Notes: generated from the letters alone by a model not told the origin. A stretch of DNA of 64,000 nucleotides from Cognatiyoonia sp965661665 (GCF_965661665.1 NZ_CBFIEO010000015.1:1-64000); one strand, 5' to 3'. Positions 18,130 through 27,220 are shown, counted from the stretch's first letter. Numbers and translations are program-made.

Positions 18130-18684
18130 ATGACAAACTTCAGTAGACGCAGCTTTGCGCTTGGGGCGGCTGCACTTCCTTTGGCAGCCTGCGGCAACGG
18201 CATTGGTGGCAGTGGCGCCGCGATGATTGATGCCCGCGTGGCCGAAACACTCAACTTCCTCTACGCCAACTACCCTGGCATGCAGGACCTTGCTGATCGG
18301 TCAGCAGGTCAACTTGTAATGCCCCTTGTATCCGAAATTGGATTGGGTTTTGGCGCGTCCTTCGGGCGTGGTGCCCTGCGCGTTGGCGACAGTAGTGTGG
18401 ACTACTACAGCGCCGCCTCCGCCTCCGCTGGTCTCCAAATTGGCGCACAACAGTTCAGCCACGTGCTGTTCTTCATGACATCTGACGCACTGATGGATTT
18501 CCGCACGTCTGACGGCTGGGCCGCTGGCGCTGATCTTGAGTACGCCATCGCGGAACAAGGTGAAGTCTTGCGGGCAGACACGACAACCTCCCTGTCCCCT
18601 GTGGTTGCGCTGGTCTTTGGTCAGGCGGGCCTGCGGATCGGCGCAACACTTGAGGGCACTAAATATACCCGCATCATCCCATAA
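18130..18684 (+). CDS. SYLF (Ysc84-like) domain lipoprotein
   Basis: A protein of 184 residues with an N-terminal Tat-like SRRSFALGAAALPLAAC sequence and a lipobox (LAAC, Cys at residue 21), so probably a lipoprotein. The remainder matches the SYLF/YSC84 lipid-binding domain, with SEIGLGFGASFGRGAL near 68, YYSAASASAGLQIGAQ near 91 and a closing beta-rich GLRIGATLEGTKYTRI. Members bind lipids or act at membranes in bacteria without a defined role. The gene stands alone. Confidence 0.8.
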   Translation: MTNFSRRSFALGAAALPLAACGNGIGGSGAAMIDARVAETLNFLYANYPGMQDLADRSAGQLVMPLVSEIGLGFGASFGRGALRVGDSSVDYYSAASASAGLQIGAQQFSHVLFFMTSDALMDFRTSDGWAAGADLEYAIAEQGEVLRADTTTSLSPVVALVFGQAGLRIGATLEGTKYTRIIP

Positions 18685-18691
18685 TCTGGGA

Positions 18692-19264
18692 TCACACAGC
18701 GGCGACTGAGACGACGACGTTCAACCCAATTTTGGTTCAGACAAGATTGGCATCTCCGGAGGCCCCAAATTCGTTTCGGTCCAAATCGCCGGTGATGTGA
18801 AGCACAAGAGTGCTCAAATCGCCCATATCGCTGCCCCGTTCGCGGTAGATGCGCGCGTCCAGTGTGACCGGTCGCACGACACCCTGAAGCGTCAAATTGC
18901 CTTCGAACGTGGCCCCGATCCCTGACCGCGTCACTCGCGACCTCTCAAAAGTTGCCCGCGGATTCTGCGTGGTCGACAGAACCGCCTCAGAGCGCACAGC
19001 TTCCGTCAACTTGCCAAAACCTGCATGCGTCCCTGTCATATGAAACATCACAAAAACCTATGATCGGCTCAGATTGTCAAAATCAATCACCATATCGGCC
19101 GCCGCAATCGGTATCTCCCCCTGAAATTCTGACCATTGCAGATTGTTGGTGAACCCGATGCGAGAGTCGTCAATTTTCAGCGTGTAGCTTTGTGGCGCAG
19201 CTCCTGCTGGCACGGTCTAAAAACCGACAAAAGCAGGCAGCGCGATTCTCCAAAACGGCATCAT
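18692..19264 (-). pseudogene. YceI-family periplasmic protein, three nonsense codons
   Basis: A single continuous frame of 191 codons on the minus strand matches the YceI lipocalin-like family. It opens with ATGATG after a good ribosome binding site (GGAGGTG), has a signal peptide, then SYTLKIDDSRIGFTNN, MTGTHAGFGKLTEAVRSEAV, VTRSGIGATFEGNLTLQGV and DRNEFGAS. It is interrupted by TAG at 19219-19217 inside the signal peptide, TAG at 19060-19058, and TGA at 18739-18737. There is no frameshift, so decay is by point changes and probably recent. YceI proteins bind isoprenoid-type lipids in the periplasm and often accompany a cytochrome b561; an intact cytochrome b561 gene lies about 3.5 kb away. 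Confidence 0.88.
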
Positions 19265-19425
19265 CCACCTCCAAGCAATCGGACGCTATTATTCTGCACT
19301 CTGATCACGGCCCACTAAAATACATGTGAACGCACACGTGAATGAAAATCGACACAACTGGTCGGTTGAGAACAAGAATCTGCCCATGGGAGATTCAGAC
19401 TGACCAAAACGATGGAGGTCACAAA

Positions 19426-21831
19426 ATGAAAACCAACACGCGCGTGGTCGTTATTGGCGGAGGCGTTGTCGGATGTTCGGTCCTCTATCACCTGACAAAA
19501 CTCGGCTGGTCCGATGTCATGCTCCTCGATCGGTCAGAGCTGACCTCCGGCTCTACCTGGCACGCGGCGGGCGGCTTCCACACCTTGAACGGCGACACCA
19601 ATATGGCTGCGCTGCAGGGGTACACCATTAACCTCTATCAAGAGCTGGAAAAGATCACCGGCATGTCCTGCGGTCTGCACCACGTCGGCGGTCTGACCCT
19701 TGCCGATAATCAAGACCGCTTTGACATGCTCGTCGCAGAACGGGCCAAGCATCGCTACATGGGCCTTGACACCCACATTGTTGGGCCGGACGAGATCAAG
19801 AAGATGGCCCCGATCACCAATACGGACGGGATCATCGGGGCGCTGTATGATCCGCTCGACGGGCACCTCGACCCGTCGGGCACCACCCACGCTTATGCCA
19901 AAGCCGCGCGGATGGGTGGGGCGACGGTAAAAATCCACACGATGGTCAAAGAAACCAACCAGCGTTCCGACGGCACATGGGACGTGGTGACGGACAGAGG
20001 GACCATTCACACCGAACATGTGGTCAACGCAGGTGGGCTTTGGGCGCGTGAAGTTGCGGCAATGGCAGGCATCTATGCGCCGCTGCACCCGATGGAGCAT
20101 CAATACATCGTCACCGATGAGATTCCCGAGATTTACGAACGCGACGAAGAGCATCCGCATATCATCGATCCTGGTGGAGAAAGCTATCTCAGGCAGGAAG
20201 GCCGCGGCCTGTGTATAGGGTTCTACGAAAAGCCCTGCAAACCGTGGGCGGTCGACGGCACCCCTTGGACTTTCGGGCATGAACTTTTGCCGGACAACCT
20301 CGACAAGATCGAAAACTCCATTAACTTTGCCTACCGCCGCTTCCCGATCCTCGAACGCTCCGGCGTCAAAACGGTGATCCACGGTCCGTTCACCTTTGCT
20401 CCTGACGGCAACCCGCTTGTTGGCCCCGTCCCCGGCGTGCGGAACTACTGGTCCGCTTGCGGTGTTATGGCGGGCTTCAGCCAAGGCGGCGGTGTTGGGC
20501 TGATGCTGGCGCAATGGATGATTGAAGGCGAGTGCGAGCGCGATGTCACCGCTCTTGACGTCGCGCGCTACGGCAAGTGGATCACGAAAGGCTATACCCG
20601 TCCAAAAGTGATTGAGAACTACCAAAACCGTTTCTCTGTCAGCTACCCAAACGAAGAACTGCCCGCCGCCCGTCCGCACCGCACCACGGCGATGTATGAC
20701 ATTTTCAAAGATCTTGGCGCTGTCTTTGGCCATCAGTTCGGGCTTGAGGTGCCCAATTACTTTGCTCAAGGCGATGAACCGACGTACGAAACACCCTCCT
20801 TCCGCCGGTCGGACGCTTTTGAGGCTGTGGGGCGTGAAGTGCGTGCCGTCCGCGACAGCGTCGGCATCAACGAAATCCAGAATTTCGGCAAATTCGCCAT
20901 CACGGGGCCAAACGCCCGGGCATGGCTCGACAAAATCATGGCAGGTCGCCTTCCGCAGCCTGGCCGGATCACACTCACCCCAATGCTGACGCCCAAAGGC
21001 AAGCTGATGGGCGACTTCACCGTGAGCTGTCTTGAGGAAGGTAACTTCCAACTCACCGCCAGCTACGGCTATCAAGAGGCGCACTACCGCTGGTTCCTGC
21101 AACACTTTGAGGACGGCGTGCAGGTCCGAAATGTCAGTGACCGCCGGACGGGTTTTCAGATCGCGGGGCCGAAATCACGCGATCTGCTCGCCGCCTGCAC
21201 ACGCGACGCGACAGACCTCAAATTCCGCGACGTGCGGCAAATGACCATTGGGCAAGTGACCTGCACTGTGCAGCAAGTCAGCTACACTGGCGACCTTGGA
21301 TTTGAGATTTATTGCGACCCGATGGATCAGCGTCAGCTGTGGCACACCCTTTGGGACGCGGGCCAACCGATGAACATCACACCGTTTGGGATGCGCACAA
21401 TGATGTCGCTCCGCCTTGATCGGTTGTTCGGGTCTTGGTTGCGGGAGTTTTCACCTGATTACACCGCCGCCGAAACTGGCATCGACCGTTTCATACAATG
21501 GTCCAAGAACACCGATTTCATCGGTCGTGCAGCGGCCGAGGCTGAACGCGCCAACCCACCGGCCCGCACCTCCGTTGCGTTTGAGGTGGACGCCAACGAC
21601 GCCGACGTCACAGCTTATGAACCGGTCTTTATCGACGGCGAAGTCGTGGGCTTCTGCACCTCCGGCGGCTACAGTCACCACACACAGAGATCCATTGCCC
21701 TTGCTCTCATCCCGCGCGACAAGGCGAAGGACGGGCTGGAGGCGGAGATCGAAATCCTTGGCAAGATGTGCAAAGCACGACTGATCACGTCCCCGCTATT
21801 TGAGCCAAAAGGTATCGTCACCACGGGTTAG
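19426..21831 (+). CDS. Dimethylglycine dehydrogenase-type FAD/GcvT enzyme
   Basis: A protein of 801 residues combining an N-terminal FAD-dependent amine oxidase half (dinucleotide motif VVVIGGGVVGCSVLYHL, then TSGSTWHAAGG where the His is the usual covalent flavin site) with a C-terminal GcvT/aminomethyltransferase half (from about residue 480, including ARAWLDKIMAGRLP, SYTGDLGFEIYC and SGGYSHHTQRSIALALI). This arrangement is shared by dimethylglycine and sarcosine dehydrogenases, which demethylate methylated glycines and pass the one-carbon unit to tetrahydrofolate. Glycine betaine breakdown is the likely pathway in marine bacteria. ATG 19426 is chosen for its GGAGG ribosome binding site. 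Confidence 0.85.
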   Translation: MKTNTRVVVIGGGVVGCSVLYHLTKLGWSDVMLLDRSELTSGSTWHAAGGFHTLNGDTNMAALQGYTINLYQELEKITGMSCGLHHVGGLTLADNQDRFDMLVAERAKHRYMGLDTHIVGPDEIKKMAPITNTDGIIGALYDPLDGHLDPSGTTHAYAKAARMGGATVKIHTMVKETNQRSDGTWDVVTDRGTIHTEHVVNAGGLWAREVAAMAGIYAPLHPMEHQYIVTDEIPEIYERDEEHPHIIDPGGESYLRQEGRGLCIGFYEKPCKPWAVDGTPWTFGHELLPDNLDKIENSINFAYRRFPILERSGVKTVIHGPFTFAPDGNPLVGPVPGVRNYWSACGVMAGFSQGGGVGLMLAQWMIEGECERDVTALDVARYGKWITKGYTRPKVIENYQNRFSVSYPNEELPAARPHRTTAMYDIFKDLGAVFGHQFGLEVPNYFAQGDEPTYETPSFRRSDAFEAVGREVRAVRDSVGINEIQNFGKFAITGPNARAWLDKIMAGRLPQPGRITLTPMLTPKGKLMGDFTVSCLEEGNFQLTASYGYQEAHYRWFLQHFEDGVQVRNVSDRRTGFQIAGPKSRDLLAACTRDATDLKFRDVRQMTIGQVTCTVQQVSYTGDLGFEIYCDPMDQRQLWHTLWDAGQPMNITPFGMRTMMSLRLDRLFGSWLREFSPDYTAAETGIDRFIQWSKNTDFIGRAAAEAERANPPARTSVAFEVDANDADVTAYEPVFIDGEVVGFCTSGGYSHHTQRSIALALIPRDKAKDGLEAEIEILGKMCKARLITSPLFEPKGIVTTG

Positions 21832-21850
21832 AGGCACTAGATTCTATCCA

Positions 21851-22447
21851 ATGATACCGATTTTGATCATAGCAGCAGGGACATCGCGGCGCATGGGTGG
21901 CGAAGATCAGCTGATGCTCAAGATCGATGGCGTGCCGCTGATTGTGCGCACGTGCCGCCGTGCAGCGGCTACGGGGCACCCTGTCTTTGCCGCGATCCCC
22001 GGCCCGTGGCATCCCAGATATGAAGCCCTACGCGACGAACCTGTCACCTGCTTTGACGTGCCCGGTCACAAAGAAGGGATTGGCGGCCCCATGCGGGGGG
22101 CGGTCCGCCGCCTGCCCCCGTGCGAGGCCTTCATGATCGTCCTAGCCGACATGCCGGATTTGGAAACCGCTGACCTTCAAAAAGTCACCACCACATTTCC
22201 GCACCAAGCAAAAAACACTGTGGTCCGCGCCTTTACCGATAGGGACGACCCAGGCCATCCGATCCTCGTTTCCAGCGACCTTCGGCCAGAATTTTCAGAG
22301 CTGTCAGGTGATGACGGCGCGAATTTGATCGTGTCAAATCCCAACTTAAATCTGATCCGCGTCCAACTTTCCAAAGATCGCGAAATTCACAAGGTGATCA
22401 GGGCATCACGACTTCTGCAAAACGCGCAATGCCGTGGAGCGGCTTAG
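21851..22447 (+). CDS. MobA-like NTP transferase
   Basis: A nucleotidyltransferase of 198 residues. The N-terminal PILIIAAGTSRRMG is the nucleotide-binding signature of the MobA/MocA group, and VLADMPDLETADL near residue 99 provides the metal-binding Asp. GHPILVSSDLRPEF is also usual. Such proteins attach GMP or CMP to molybdopterin, or act in related reactions. No molybdoenzyme genes adjoin it, so the exact substrate is open. The gene starts 20 bases after the dehydrogenase and may share its transcript. Confidence 0.8.
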   Translation: MIPILIIAAGTSRRMGGEDQLMLKIDGVPLIVRTCRRAAATGHPVFAAIPGPWHPRYEALRDEPVTCFDVPGHKEGIGGPMRGAVRRLPPCEAFMIVLADMPDLETADLQKVTTTFPHQAKNTVVRAFTDRDDPGHPILVSSDLRPEFSELSGDDGANLIVSNPNLNLIRVQLSKDREIHKVIRASRLLQNAQCRGAA

Positions 22448-22822
22448 TCCAAGGTCCGATTTCATCTTTGTTTCCAATTTTTCGCCAAGTTTTGCGTCAA
22501 CGCGTCGCCTCTAACGAGAAAACGCGGGCAGACCGATCACGAATGGAAAACAACGCGACAGCCGCACAGGCCCGATATTGATGTCAATTGAGTGAAGGCG
22601 TTTCGCCACACTTTTGTTCACGTGCCCAAAACAACGATTACGCATACTTGTTTTTGTTTCCAGTGCGCCCAGAAATTGCGCCGCGACACTCCGAATCAAG
22701 TCATTTTCATGGCCGTGCGGCACTCCTGGCTTTCTCGAACCTGACAAACTTGTAAGGTTGCCATCAGGTTCTCATTAAGTTCACCGGTCACATGTCGGTC
22801 CACACAAGATGGAAAGACAGAT
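22448..22822. other. Non-coding gap before cytochrome b561
   Basis: No frame here looks like a protein on either strand; a minus-strand frame of 78 codons resembles nothing known. The stretch is rather poor in GC and holds one long-armed inverted repeat near its end, listed separately. Confidence 0.5.
22737..22771. promoter_or_regulatory. 8-bp inverted repeat upstream of cytochrome b561
   Basis: GAACCTGA and TCAGGTTC are perfect inverted repeats separated by 19 bases, ending about 50 bases before the cytochrome gene. The placement suits a regulator binding site or leader structure. No named regulator is assigned. Confidence 0.35.
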
Positions 22823-23338
22823 ATGACCACTCCGGCAAAACCACATAGCTTTATCACCCGTAGCATCCATTGGGCCTCCGCCGCATTGATTGCTTTTGGC
22901 TATTTCAAGGGCCTCGACAACGTGTCTCAACTCGCTGATCCGAATTTGTTACGGACAGAGGTGATCTTTTCCCTCCTGCTGGGTGGCCTCTTTGCCTTGC
23001 GCCTGTTGTGGACCAAGAAAGTGGCCGGCCATACGCGCCTGCCCACAGACGCGCCGCGGTGGGAAAAATTCGCCTCTCAAGCCGTTCACGTCGGACTTTA
23101 TGCAAGCGTCTTCTTGATCGTGATCTCAGGTCTGGGCATTGCTCTGGGATACACAACCCCGGTGCTTTCCGGTCTGTTTCTGTCGGCGATGATTGGTTTG
23201 CATGAATTTGCACTCGCCGCGCTGCCGATACTGTTGATCACGCACATCGCTGGTGCGCTCTGGCATCGCTTCATTCGCAGAGACGGGATCTTTGAAAGCA
23301 TGGTCCCCGGCCTCTCGTCAAACGGAAAGGCGAGCTAA
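22823..23338 (+). CDS. Cytochrome b561-family protein
   Basis: A 171-residue membrane protein with four hydrophobic segments. His residues in TRSIHWASA, QAVHVGLYA, IGLHEFALAA and LITHIAGALWH are placed as the heme ligands of the bacterial b561 family, which moves electrons from quinol in the inner membrane. These proteins are often paired with YceI proteins; the YceI gene in this window is dead. Translation probably starts at ATG 22823 after GGAAAGACAG. Confidence 0.87.
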   Translation: MTTPAKPHSFITRSIHWASAALIAFGYFKGLDNVSQLADPNLLRTEVIFSLLLGGLFALRLLWTKKVAGHTRLPTDAPRWEKFASQAVHVGLYASVFLIVISGLGIALGYTTPVLSGLFLSAMIGLHEFALAALPILLITHIAGALWHRFIRRDGIFESMVPGLSSNGKAS

Positions 23339-23390
23339 GACCGAATAGTGGATTGACCCCCCTGCGACTGAACGCTAGGACACGCAACGT

Positions 23391-23476
23391 GCCGATGTGG
23401 CGGAATGGTAGACGCAGGGGATTCAAAATCCCCCGATGGCAACATCGTGAGAGTTCGAGTCTCTCCATCGGCACCA
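23391..23476 (+). tRNA. tRNA-Leu (anticodon CAA)
   Basis: A complete class II cloverleaf. The acceptor stem GCCGATG pairs with CATCGGC and is followed by ACCA with CCA encoded. The anticodon stem-loop GGGGATTCAAAATCCCC places CAA at the anticodon. A variable arm (CGATGGCAACATCG) and the T-loop GTTCGAGTC follow. The long variable arm agrees with leucine identity. Confidence 0.96.
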
Positions 23477-23550
23477 CCAAATCCTTCTCGCCTGCCTTGA
23501 CCTAGACCGCGCCTCATGGCCTAAGCGACGTGATCGCGGCAGAGGCAAGT

Positions 23551-24129
23551 ATGATCAAAGGTCTGTACAATTGGACGATGGGTCTGGCGCAATCGCGCCA
23601 TGCGCTTTGGGCGCTGGCAATTGTCGCCTTTGTGGAATCTTGCTTCTTTCCGATCCCCCCCGACGTGCTGATGATCCCGATGATCATCGCCCGCCCTTCG
23701 AAAGCATTTCTCATCGCAGGGATAGCCACGGTCGCCTCCGTCCTTGGCGGGCTTTTGGGTTATTACATCGGCTACGCACTCTTCGAACTGGCCGGTCAGC
23801 CTATCTTTGATTTCTATGGCAAGGGTGATGCCGTCGCCGAATTCTCCGCCCGTTATAATGAACACGGGGCGTGGGCTGTGCTGATCGCCGGCGTCACCCC
23901 TTTCCCGTTCAAAGTCATCACGATAATGTCGGGCGTCACGCAATTGTCGCTGCCAGTCTTCATCGTATCCGCCATCCTCGCGCGCGCGCTGCGGTTCTTC
24001 TTTGTTGCCACGCTCCTCTGGAAATTTGGCGCACCGATCCGCGACTTTATGGAAAAACGTCTTGGCCTCATGTTCACGCTCTTTTGTGTTCTGCTGATCG
24101 GCGGCTTTGCCCTAGTGAGGTATCTATGA
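23551..24129 (+). CDS. YqaA/DedA-like membrane protein
   Basis: A membrane protein of 192 residues related to the YqaA branch of the DedA/SNARE-associated superfamily. Features are AFVESCFFPIPPDVLMIPM near residue 28, a glycine-rich segment VLGGLLGYYIGY near 68, and GVTPFPFKVITIMSGV near 115. DedA-type proteins help move undecaprenyl phosphate or phospholipids across the membrane; YqaA itself is less studied. ATG 23551 is preferred to the upstream in-frame start. The stop overlaps the dsbB start (ATGA). Confidence 0.83.
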   Translation: MIKGLYNWTMGLAQSRHALWALAIVAFVESCFFPIPPDVLMIPMIIARPSKAFLIAGIATVASVLGGLLGYYIGYALFELAGQPIFDFYGKGDAVAEFSARYNEHGAWAVLIAGVTPFPFKVITIMSGVTQLSLPVFIVSAILARALRFFFVATLLWKFGAPIRDFMEKRLGLMFTLFCVLLIGGFALVRYL

Positions 24130-24578
24130 CCCGCCAAATGCTCACCACCCTTGCCGCCGCTGGCTCTTTCGCCTTGCTCGCAGGGGCCTATACGTTTGAG
24201 TTTTTCGGCTATCCTCCGTGCCAGATGTGTTATTGGCAACGTTGGCCCCACTTCGTGGCCATCGCGATCAGTATCGTGGCCTACTTTGTTCCTGCCCGTG
24301 TCCTTGCATTACTGGGCGCGCTCGCTGCGTTCGGCACCTCTGGCGTCGGCGTCTACCACACGGGGGTGGAGCGGGATTGGTGGGAAGGCCCGACCAGTTG
24401 CACAGGCGGTGGCCTCACCGACCTTTCAGCGACAGATCTTTTGTCGACCGACGGCCCGCGTCTGGTGATGTGCGATCAGGTGAGTTGGGAATTCCTGACG
24501 CTGTCGATGGCAAGCTGGAATGCTCTGTTTTCCTTCGGCTTTGCGCTGATTTGGCTGGCCGCTGCGCGGAAGGCTTAG
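24126..24578 (+). CDS. dsbB: Disulfide bond formation protein B
   Basis: A four-helix inner-membrane protein of 150 residues that reoxidises periplasmic DsbA using quinone. The first redox pair is in YPPCQMCYWQRW near residue 38. The second periplasmic pair is formed by Cys residues in TSCTGGG and VMCDQ (about residues 98 and 118). The gene overlaps yqaA by four bases, so expression is coupled. Confidence 0.92.
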   Translation: MTRQMLTTLAAAGSFALLAGAYTFEFFGYPPCQMCYWQRWPHFVAIAISIVAYFVPARVLALLGALAAFGTSGVGVYHTGVERDWWEGPTSCTGGGLTDLSATDLLSTDGPRLVMCDQVSWEFLTLSMASWNALFSFGFALIWLAAARKA

Positions 24579-24674
24579 TCCAAGAACTGCCCGTGGGCTG
24601 GTGATGCAACAAGCGTTCGGCCGCGCTTAATGGTCGCCAAGCACTGACTACAAATTTGCTGATGCGCTCGGCCT

Positions 24675-24708
24675 AAAAAACATCAGCCCGCCGGGACGGG
24701 CAGGTGTT
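24675..24708 (-). terminator. Intrinsic terminator after the AsnC gene
   Basis: On the minus strand a stem built from GCCCG/CGGGC, extended by AACACC pairing with GATGTT, is followed by six T residues. It lies about 35 bases beyond the stop of the Lrp/AsnC gene and is oriented to end that transcript. Confidence 0.65.
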
Positions 24709-24739
24709 GGCGCGGCGCGCTACGCGCTCGACCCGCGCC

Positions 24740-25162
24740 TTACCGCCGCGTCGACAGTAAAATACTTGTCTCTGTCCGGCCAATCGCCTCTGTCCGACGG
24801 ATCGCAGTCAGGGCGGCATCGAATGCCTCCAGCGTCTCCGCCCCAATCTCAGCGATATAATCCCACTTGCCGTTGGTCGAATGCACCGCCTGAACTTCTG
24901 GCCGCTTCAAAAGCGCCGCCGCGACCTTCTCACTTTGCCGTCCCGCAATCTCCAACATCATCAAACCACGCACGGGGTAGTCACTGATGTCGGCCTTTGT
25001 TTCGACCGTGAAGCCGACGATATCGCCCGCCTCCACCAGCTTTGCCATCCGCGCGCGCACGGTGTTGCGTTGCACACCCAAATCAGCCGCCAGTTCTGAC
25101 AAAGATGCCCGCGCGTTCCGGCGCAGCATCCGCACAAGGCTCATATCCAATTCGTCCAACAC
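24740..25162 (-). CDS. Lrp/AsnC-family transcriptional regulator
   Basis: A regulator of 140 residues. Residues 1-60 form the AsnC helix-turn-helix (LDMSLVRMLRRNARASLSEL, then GVQRNTVRARMAKL), and residues 65-138 the RAM ligand-binding domain. The chosen start is a GTG at 25162; ATG 25144 would remove six residues. It is divergent from the arginase-ornithine cyclodeaminase operon, an arrangement that usually means the regulator answers to arginine, ornithine or a related amino acid and activates the operon. Confidence 0.88.
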   Translation of the reverse strand: MLDELDMSLVRMLRRNARASLSELAADLGVQRNTVRARMAKLVEAGDIVGFTVETKADISDYPVRGLMMLEIAGRQSEKVAAALLKRPEVQAVHSTNGKWDYIAEIGAETLEAFDAALTAIRRTEAIGRTETSILLSTRR

Positions 25163-25171
25163 AACTATCCG

Positions 25172-25236
25172 TTTCGATCAATCTTCATGCGTTTCGCACC
25201 TTTGGACCGCTAGGGGAAGCATGGCTTTCGATCAAT
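25172..25236. promoter_or_regulatory. Direct repeat in the AsnC/arginase divergent promoter
   Basis: The 11-base word TTTCGATCAAT occurs at 25172-25182 and again at 25226-25236, a spacing of 54 bases, close to five helical turns. It lies exactly between the AsnC regulator and the arginase gene. Repeats phased this way are candidates for Lrp/AsnC operators. This is inference from position and repetition only. Confidence 0.4.
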
Positions 25237-25245
25237 ACTCAGCAC

Positions 25246-26172
25246 ATGGACAAGAAGAATTGTATATTCATCGGCGTCCCGCTCGATTGCGGCAAACGAC
25301 GCCAAGGCTGTCTGATGGGCCCCGACGCCTATCGTACAGCGGGACTGGCCGACGCGCTCACCGCGCTTGGCCACACCGCACGAGACATTGGCAACGTCGT
25401 GCCTGACAAAGTTGACGCCAGCGACGATGGGCACCTGCACAAACTCGCTGAAAACATCGGCTGGACCTTCGCCCTGCAACGCGCGGCGAAGGACACAGCG
25501 CCAACCGGCTTCCCGATCTTCATGGGCGGCGATCACGCATTGGCGGCTGGCACGGTTAGCGGCATGGCAGCCCATTGGGCGAAAGAGGGCCGCCCGTTCT
25601 TCGTCCTCTGGCTCGACGCTCACACCGACATTCACAACCCGCAAAGCACAGCCAGCGGCAACCTCCACGGCACGCCCGTGGGCTACTACATCGGTCGCGA
25701 CGGATTCGACGGCTTCCCAATAGTCGAAGCCCCTGTGGCATCGGAAAACATCTGCATGATTGGTATTCGCTCCGTCGACGCGCCCGAAAATGACGTTCTG
25801 CAAGACCTCAACATCGACGTTGTGGACATGCGCCGGATTGACGAGACGGACATCGCCACCCACCTCGCCGCCTTCCTCGAGCGGGTGAAGGCTGCGAATG
25901 GCGTCCTCCACGTCTCCCTCGATGTCGATTTCCTCGACCCGCTCCACGCGCCCGCAGTCGGCACCACCGTCCCCGGTGGAGCGACCGAACGGGAGGCGCA
26001 TTTGGTCATGGAGATGCTGTCTGACGCAGGTGTTGTCCGTTCCCTCGACCTTGTCGAACTCAACCCTTTCCTGGACGACCGCGGCAAAACGGCGAGCTTG
26101 ATGGTTGACCTCACCGCCTCCCTCATGGGCCGCCGTGTCTTTGACCGACCAACACGGGATTACTCCTCATGA
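25246..26172 (+). CDS. Arginase
   Basis: A ureohydrolase of 308 residues that splits arginine into ornithine and urea. The binuclear manganese site is visible: MGGDHALAAG near residue 89, LWLDAHTDIHN near 119 and SLDVDFLDP near 224. FIGVPLDCGKRRQGC at the N-terminus is typical of arginase over agmatinase. It is translationally coupled to ornithine cyclodeaminase by ATGA, so the ornithine formed goes on to proline with release of ammonia. Confidence 0.92.
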   Translation: MDKKNCIFIGVPLDCGKRRQGCLMGPDAYRTAGLADALTALGHTARDIGNVVPDKVDASDDGHLHKLAENIGWTFALQRAAKDTAPTGFPIFMGGDHALAAGTVSGMAAHWAKEGRPFFVLWLDAHTDIHNPQSTASGNLHGTPVGYYIGRDGFDGFPIVEAPVASENICMIGIRSVDAPENDVLQDLNIDVVDMRRIDETDIATHLAAFLERVKAANGVLHVSLDVDFLDPLHAPAVGTTVPGGATEREAHLVMEMLSDAGVVRSLDLVELNPFLDDRGKTASLMVDLTASLMGRRVFDRPTRDYSS

Positions 26173-27215
26173 CATTTGAGCCCTCAAAACTCGCCATGGT
26201 GCCCTTCGTCTCCGTCGAGAATATGTTGAAGCTCGTCCACCACATCGGCATCGAAAACGTCCTCTGCGATCTGGCACAAGCCATCGAGGAAGATTTCAAA
26301 CGGTGGGAGCTTTTCGATAAAACCCCGCGCGTTGGGTCCCACTCCAACGTGGGCGTTATGGAACTGATGCCCACCAGTGATGGGAAGCTTTACGGCTTCA
26401 AATACGTCAACGGCCATCCCAAGAATGCGAAAGAAGGGCTGCAAACTGTTACCGCTTTCGGTCTGCTGGCGGAGGTTTACTCCGGCTACCCTGTGATGCT
26501 TTCTGAGATGACGGTGCTGACCGCCCTGCGCACCGCCGCCATGTCTGCGGTCGCGACCAAAGCGCTCGCCCCCAAGGGCGCAAAGACGATGGCCATGATC
26601 GGCAATGGCGCGCAATCCGAATTCCAATGCGTCGCCATGAAAGCCTATTGCGGGATCGAGACGGTCAGGCTCTATGACATCGACTCTGCGGCGACGGTCA
26701 AATGCGCAGGCAACCTCGCCCGCACCGGCCTTAGGATCGAAACCTGTTCCTCTATCGAAGACGTTGTGGAGGGAGCCCAGATCATCACCACGGCCACCGC
26801 CGACAAAGACAAGCAACAAATCCTCACCGACAACCACTTTGGCACAGGCGTGCATATCAACGCCATCGGCGGCGACTGCCCCGGCAAGACGGAGCTTCAC
26901 CGCGATATCGTCTCCCGCTCTACCGTCTTCGTGGAATACCTGCCGCAGACACGGATCGAAGGCGAAATTCAGCAAATGGCGGAGGACCACCCCGTCACCG
27001 AATTGTGGGAGGTTTTGGCAGGCAAGACCGAGGGCCGCACGTCGCTGAACGAAGTGACCCTCTTTGATGGCGTCGGCTTCGCGATCGAGGATTTCTCCGC
27101 ACTGCGCTACGTCCATGCCAAGATCAAAGGCACGCCCTTCTTTGACGATCTAGATATGATCGCCGATCCCGACGATCCTCGCGATCTTTTCGGGATGCTA
27201 CAACGCGCCAGATAG
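26169..27215 (+). CDS. ocd: Ornithine cyclodeaminase
   Basis: An NAD-dependent enzyme of 348 residues of the mu-crystallin family that turns L-ornithine into L-proline and ammonia. Seen here: VNGHPKNAKEGLQTVTAFG near residue 78, a Rossmann segment MAMIGNGAQSEFQCVAM near 141, and INAIGGDCPGKTELH near 235. Together with arginase it gives a two-step route from arginine to proline. The window also has the glutamate route genes proB and proA. Confidence 0.93.
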   Translation: MTFEPSKLAMVPFVSVENMLKLVHHIGIENVLCDLAQAIEEDFKRWELFDKTPRVGSHSNVGVMELMPTSDGKLYGFKYVNGHPKNAKEGLQTVTAFGLLAEVYSGYPVMLSEMTVLTALRTAAMSAVATKALAPKGAKTMAMIGNGAQSEFQCVAMKAYCGIETVRLYDIDSAATVKCAGNLARTGLRIETCSSIEDVVEGAQIITTATADKDKQQILTDNHFGTGVHINAIGGDCPGKTELHRDIVSRSTVFVEYLPQTRIEGEIQQMAEDHPVTELWEVLAGKTEGRTSLNEVTLFDGVGFAIEDFSALRYVHAKIKGTPFFDDLDMIADPDDPRDLFGMLQRAR

Positions 27216-27220
27216 CCGAT

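Noticed and set aside
19534..21105. A 523-codon open frame antisense to the dimethylglycine dehydrogenase gene.
   Set aside because: It mirrors the codon structure of the sense gene, has no recognisable domain, and long antisense frames are common in GC-rich genomes.
22511..22747. A 78-codon minus-strand frame in the gap before cytochrome b561.
   Set aside because: No ribosome binding site, no recognisable composition or motif, and it spans the inverted repeat.
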